A model generated the notes under the pieces. It worked only from the letters and a program-made list of their open reading frames with translations, did not search any database and was not told the DNA's origin. Made by a program: the position numbers and the translations under genes. Shown in pieces: positions 62,252-64,000 of a stretch of DNA of 64,000 nt (position 1 is its first letter; each line of letters starts with the position of its first letter). Source of the DNA: Streptomyces ruber (GTDB lineage: Bacteria > Actinomycetota > Actinomycetes > Streptomycetales > Streptomycetaceae); the NCBI RefSeq assembly GCF_014648075.1, contig NZ_BMQK01000010.1, positions 124,001 through 188,000 on the forward strand. The letters are read 5' to 3'.

Positions 62252-63397
62252 TCACGCGTCGAAGTCGAGCGTGACCTCGGCGCTGCGCGGGCGGGCCCGG
62301 CAGACGAGCGTGTAACCGGCGTCGATGTCGTCGGTGTCGAGGGCGTACTGGTGGCTCAGCGCCACCTCGCCGGACAGCACCCTGGCGCGGCAGCTGCCGC
62401 AGATGCCGTCGCGGCAGGCGTACGGGACGTCGGGGCGGGCCCGCAGCAGCGTGTCGAGGAGCACCTCGTCCCCGGGCCGCGCGGTGACGTCGCTGCGGCG
62501 TCCGTCGAGCAGCGCGGTGATGCGGGGCCCGACGCGGGTCTTCCCCGCCGTCCGCACCGGCTCGCCGGTCCCGGGCTCGGGCGGCGCGTCGCCCGGTGCG
62601 CCGTCGGTGGTGAACAGCTCCGTGCGGACGGCCGCCGGATCGGCGCCCCACCCGGTCAGCGTCCGCCGGACCGCGGTGACCAGGCCGGCCGGACCGCACA
62701 GGGCGTACGTCGTGGCGGGTCCGGGGCGGGCGTCCAGCGCGGTGAGCAGCCGCCGCAGCCGCGGGGCGTCGACGCGTCCGCTGACCAGGTCGCTGCCGCG
62801 GTCCTCGCGGGTGAGGACGTGCAGCGCGGTGAACCGGTCGAGGTGGGTGTCCTTGAGGTCGGTGAGTTCGTCGGCCAGCAGGGCGCCCGCCGCCGTGGGC
62901 ACCGCGTGCAGCAGGGAGACGCGGCAGGCGGGGTCCTCGCGCAGCACGGCCGCCGCCATCGCGGCCAGCGGGGTGATGCCGGAGCCGCCCGCGACGAGCA
63001 CGTGGTGTGCGCCGGGGAGGTCCGGCAGCGCGAAGGCGCCGGTGGGCGGGGAGAGTTCGAGGAGGTCGCCCGGGGCGAGGACGGTCGTGGCGTGGGCGCC
63101 GAAACCGTCGGGGCCGCCGCGCTTGATCACCAGGCGGAACGCGGCCGGGTCGGCCGGCGGGGGGCACACCGAGTAGCTGCGGCGCAGTTCGCCGCCGGCG
63201 CGCCGGTGCCGTACGACGACGTGCTGGCCGGGCCGGTGGGCGAAGGTGTCGCGCAGGCCGGCGGGGACGTCCAGGGTGACCGCGACCGCGTCCCCGGTCA
63301 GCGGGCGCACCTCGGTGACCTCCAGCCGGTGCCAGCCGGTGCGCCGTGCCGGGGGCGCGGTGGTGAGGGTGGTGGCGGTGTTCACGGTGGGCCTCAC
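62252..63397 (-). CDS. paaE: Phenylacetyl-CoA 1,2-epoxidase reductase subunit
   Basis: 381 aa. The FAD domain shows RRSYSVCPPP, the NAD domain LVAGGSGITPLAAM and YALCGPAGLV, and the C-terminal ferredoxin domain has the 2Fe-2S motif YACRDGICGSCRARV with the fourth Cys in YTLVCRARP. This FNR-ferredoxin order is that of PaaE, which passes NADPH electrons to the PaaA di-iron site. It overlaps paaD by 4 bases and is the last paa gene here. Confidence 0.95.
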   Translation of the reverse strand: MRPTVNTATTLTTAPPARRTGWHRLEVTEVRPLTGDAVAVTLDVPAGLRDTFAHRPGQHVVVRHRRAGGELRRSYSVCPPPADPAAFRLVIKRGGPDGFGAHATTVLAPGDLLELSPPTGAFALPDLPGAHHVLVAGGSGITPLAAMAAAVLREDPACRVSLLHAVPTAAGALLADELTDLKDTHLDRFTALHVLTREDRGSDLVSGRVDAPRLRRLLTALDARPGPATTYALCGPAGLVTAVRRTLTGWGADPAAVRTELFTTDGAPGDAPPEPGTGEPVRTAGKTRVGPRITALLDGRRSDVTARPGDEVLLDTLLRARPDVPYACRDGICGSCRARVLSGEVALSHQYALDTDDIDAGYTLVCRARPRSAEVTLDFDA

Positions 63398-63915
63398 AGC
63401 GCGGTCAGGTGGGGGAACGTCTCACGGCACGCCGTGCAGCGCCGCACCGACTGGCAGCGGGTCGCGCCGAAGGTGCTGTGCGGCCGGGTGGCCCGCGATC
63501 CGCAGTGCGGGCAGGGCACGCCGCCCAGTTCGACGGGGACGGGTCCGCCCGGTGCGGCGGGCGCGGCGGGGACCGGCGGGGCGATGCCGTGGGCCGCCAG
63601 CCTCTCCCGTCCGGCCGGGGTGATGCGGTCCGTCGTCCAGGGCGGCGACAGGACCGTGCGTACGCGCCCGTCGGGGTGCCCGCAGGCGGCGAGGACCTCC
63701 TGGACGGCGGCGGTGATGGCGGGCAGCGCCGGGCAGCCCAGGAACGTCGGCGTGATCTCCACCTCGAGCACCCCGTCGGCGCCCGGGGCGACGGAGTGGA
63801 CCACGCCGAGGTCGCCGAGGCCGATCATCGGCAGCTCCGGGTCCGGCACGGCCTCCACCCGCGCCCGCACGTCCGCCGGGGAGCGGCGCTCCTCCGTCCG
63901 CGTCGGCGCGTTCAC
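63394..63915 (-). CDS. paaD: Phenylacetyl-CoA epoxidase maturation protein PaaD
   Basis: 173 aa from GTG 63915, which overlaps the paaC stop (GTGA). The N-terminal MIP18-like domain has VPDPELPMIGLGDLGVV and EITPTFLGCPAL. The C-terminal zinc-ribbon has CPHCGSRA and CTACRETFPHL. PaaD (also called PaaJ) belongs to the iron-sulfur assembly factor family and is needed for epoxidase activity. Position between paaC and paaE is the standard order. Confidence 0.95.
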   Translation of the reverse strand: MNAPTRTEERRSPADVRARVEAVPDPELPMIGLGDLGVVHSVAPGADGVLEVEITPTFLGCPALPAITAAVQEVLAACGHPDGRVRTVLSPPWTTDRITPAGRERLAAHGIAPPVPAAPAAPGGPVPVELGGVPCPHCGSRATRPHSTFGATRCQSVRRCTACRETFPHLTAL

Positions 63916-64000
63916 CAGGTGCCTCCGGGGAACTGGCGGTGCACCGACTGGAGTTCGGCGACGAGGGGGCCGAACTCCTCGGTGTGCAGGCCGGTGCGGC
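63912..64000 (-). CDS. paaC: Phenylacetyl-CoA epoxidase subunit PaaC, C-terminal end (rest outside window)
   Basis: Only the last 28 codons or so are present, ending in TGA at 63912-63914. They read GLHTEEFGPLVAELQSVHRQ followed by FPGGTW, which is the characteristic PaaC C-terminus. PaaC is the structural partner of the catalytic PaaA. The operon continues outside the window. Confidence 0.88.
   Translation of the reverse strand, partial: RTGLHTEEFGPLVAELQSVHRQFPGGTW

Overview
The window is very GC-rich chromosomal DNA from an actinomycete, almost certainly Streptomyces or a close relative. Third codon positions are nearly always G or C, GTG starts are common, genes overlap by 1-4 bases within operons, a sugar-type ABC transporter lacks its own ATPase gene, and leucine TTA codons occur in only two genes. 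No rRNA, tRNA, IS element, integrase or CRISPR array was seen. Both ends cut through genes.

Region 1 (1-12545) looks like part of an uncharacterised small-molecule gene set. It holds the end of an NAD-dependent sugar epimerase, a NUDIX hydrolase, a galactokinase-type GHMP kinase, a radical SAM enzyme at the end of a sugar-type ABC transporter operon, an AGAT/StrB1-type amidinotransferase, a HAD protein, an N,N-dimethylformamidase-beta-like protein, a methyltransferase, a GNAT-like acetyltransferase and a possible glycosyltransferase. A 38-bp palindrome separates the transporter operon from the amidinotransferase. Region 2 (12596-20742) is a gamma-glutamyltransferase plus a complete dipeptide/glutathione-type ABC transporter on the minus strand. 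A LysR regulator is divergent, with a T-N11-A dyad between.

Region 3 (20873-27807) is a two-domain Lrp/AsnC regulator divergent from a tightly packed operon: NodB-fold deacetylase/imidase, MHS-type symporter, SDR dehydrogenase with an odd tail, and a 749-aa fusion of a ketopantoate-reductase-like domain to an M20 metallohydrolase. Region 4 (28085-34324) carries a 3-hydroxyisobutyryl-CoA hydrolase-like gene and the mutA-mutB-meaB methylmalonyl-CoA mutase operon, which ends in a perfect 18-bp hairpin. Decayed pieces of an aldehyde dehydrogenase and a GntR/FCD regulator follow.

Region 5 (34925-40713) is a PaoABCD-type molybdenum aldehyde oxidoreductase operon with a divergent TetR regulator and two copies of a CGGACA-N2-TGTCCG operator 30 bp apart. 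The FAD subunit gene has a TTA codon. Region 6 (41162-45865) has a secreted M4 metalloprotease, also with a TTA codon, an M20 amidohydrolase, and an alpha/beta hydrolase that has lost its serine nucleophile.

Region 7 (45932-55243) is a sugar-acid (four-carbon acid) catabolic region: sialidase and solute-binding-protein remnants joined by a deletion, an Nramp-fold transporter without the metal-binding motifs, a 131-bp tandem repeat array, 2-hydroxyacid dehydrogenase, HpcH/HpaI aldolase, aldo/keto reductase, DUF1537 kinase, PdxA-type dehydrogenase and a DeoR regulator. Region 8 (55540-64000) has a DUF2235 hydrolase with a LecA-like tail, another aldo/keto reductase, a sulfite-oxidase remnant, a tryptophan-to-anthranilate gene trio (TDO, formamidase, kynureninase) with active-site substitutions in two enzymes, an SDR, and the 3' part of a paa operon (paaE, paaD, end of paaC).
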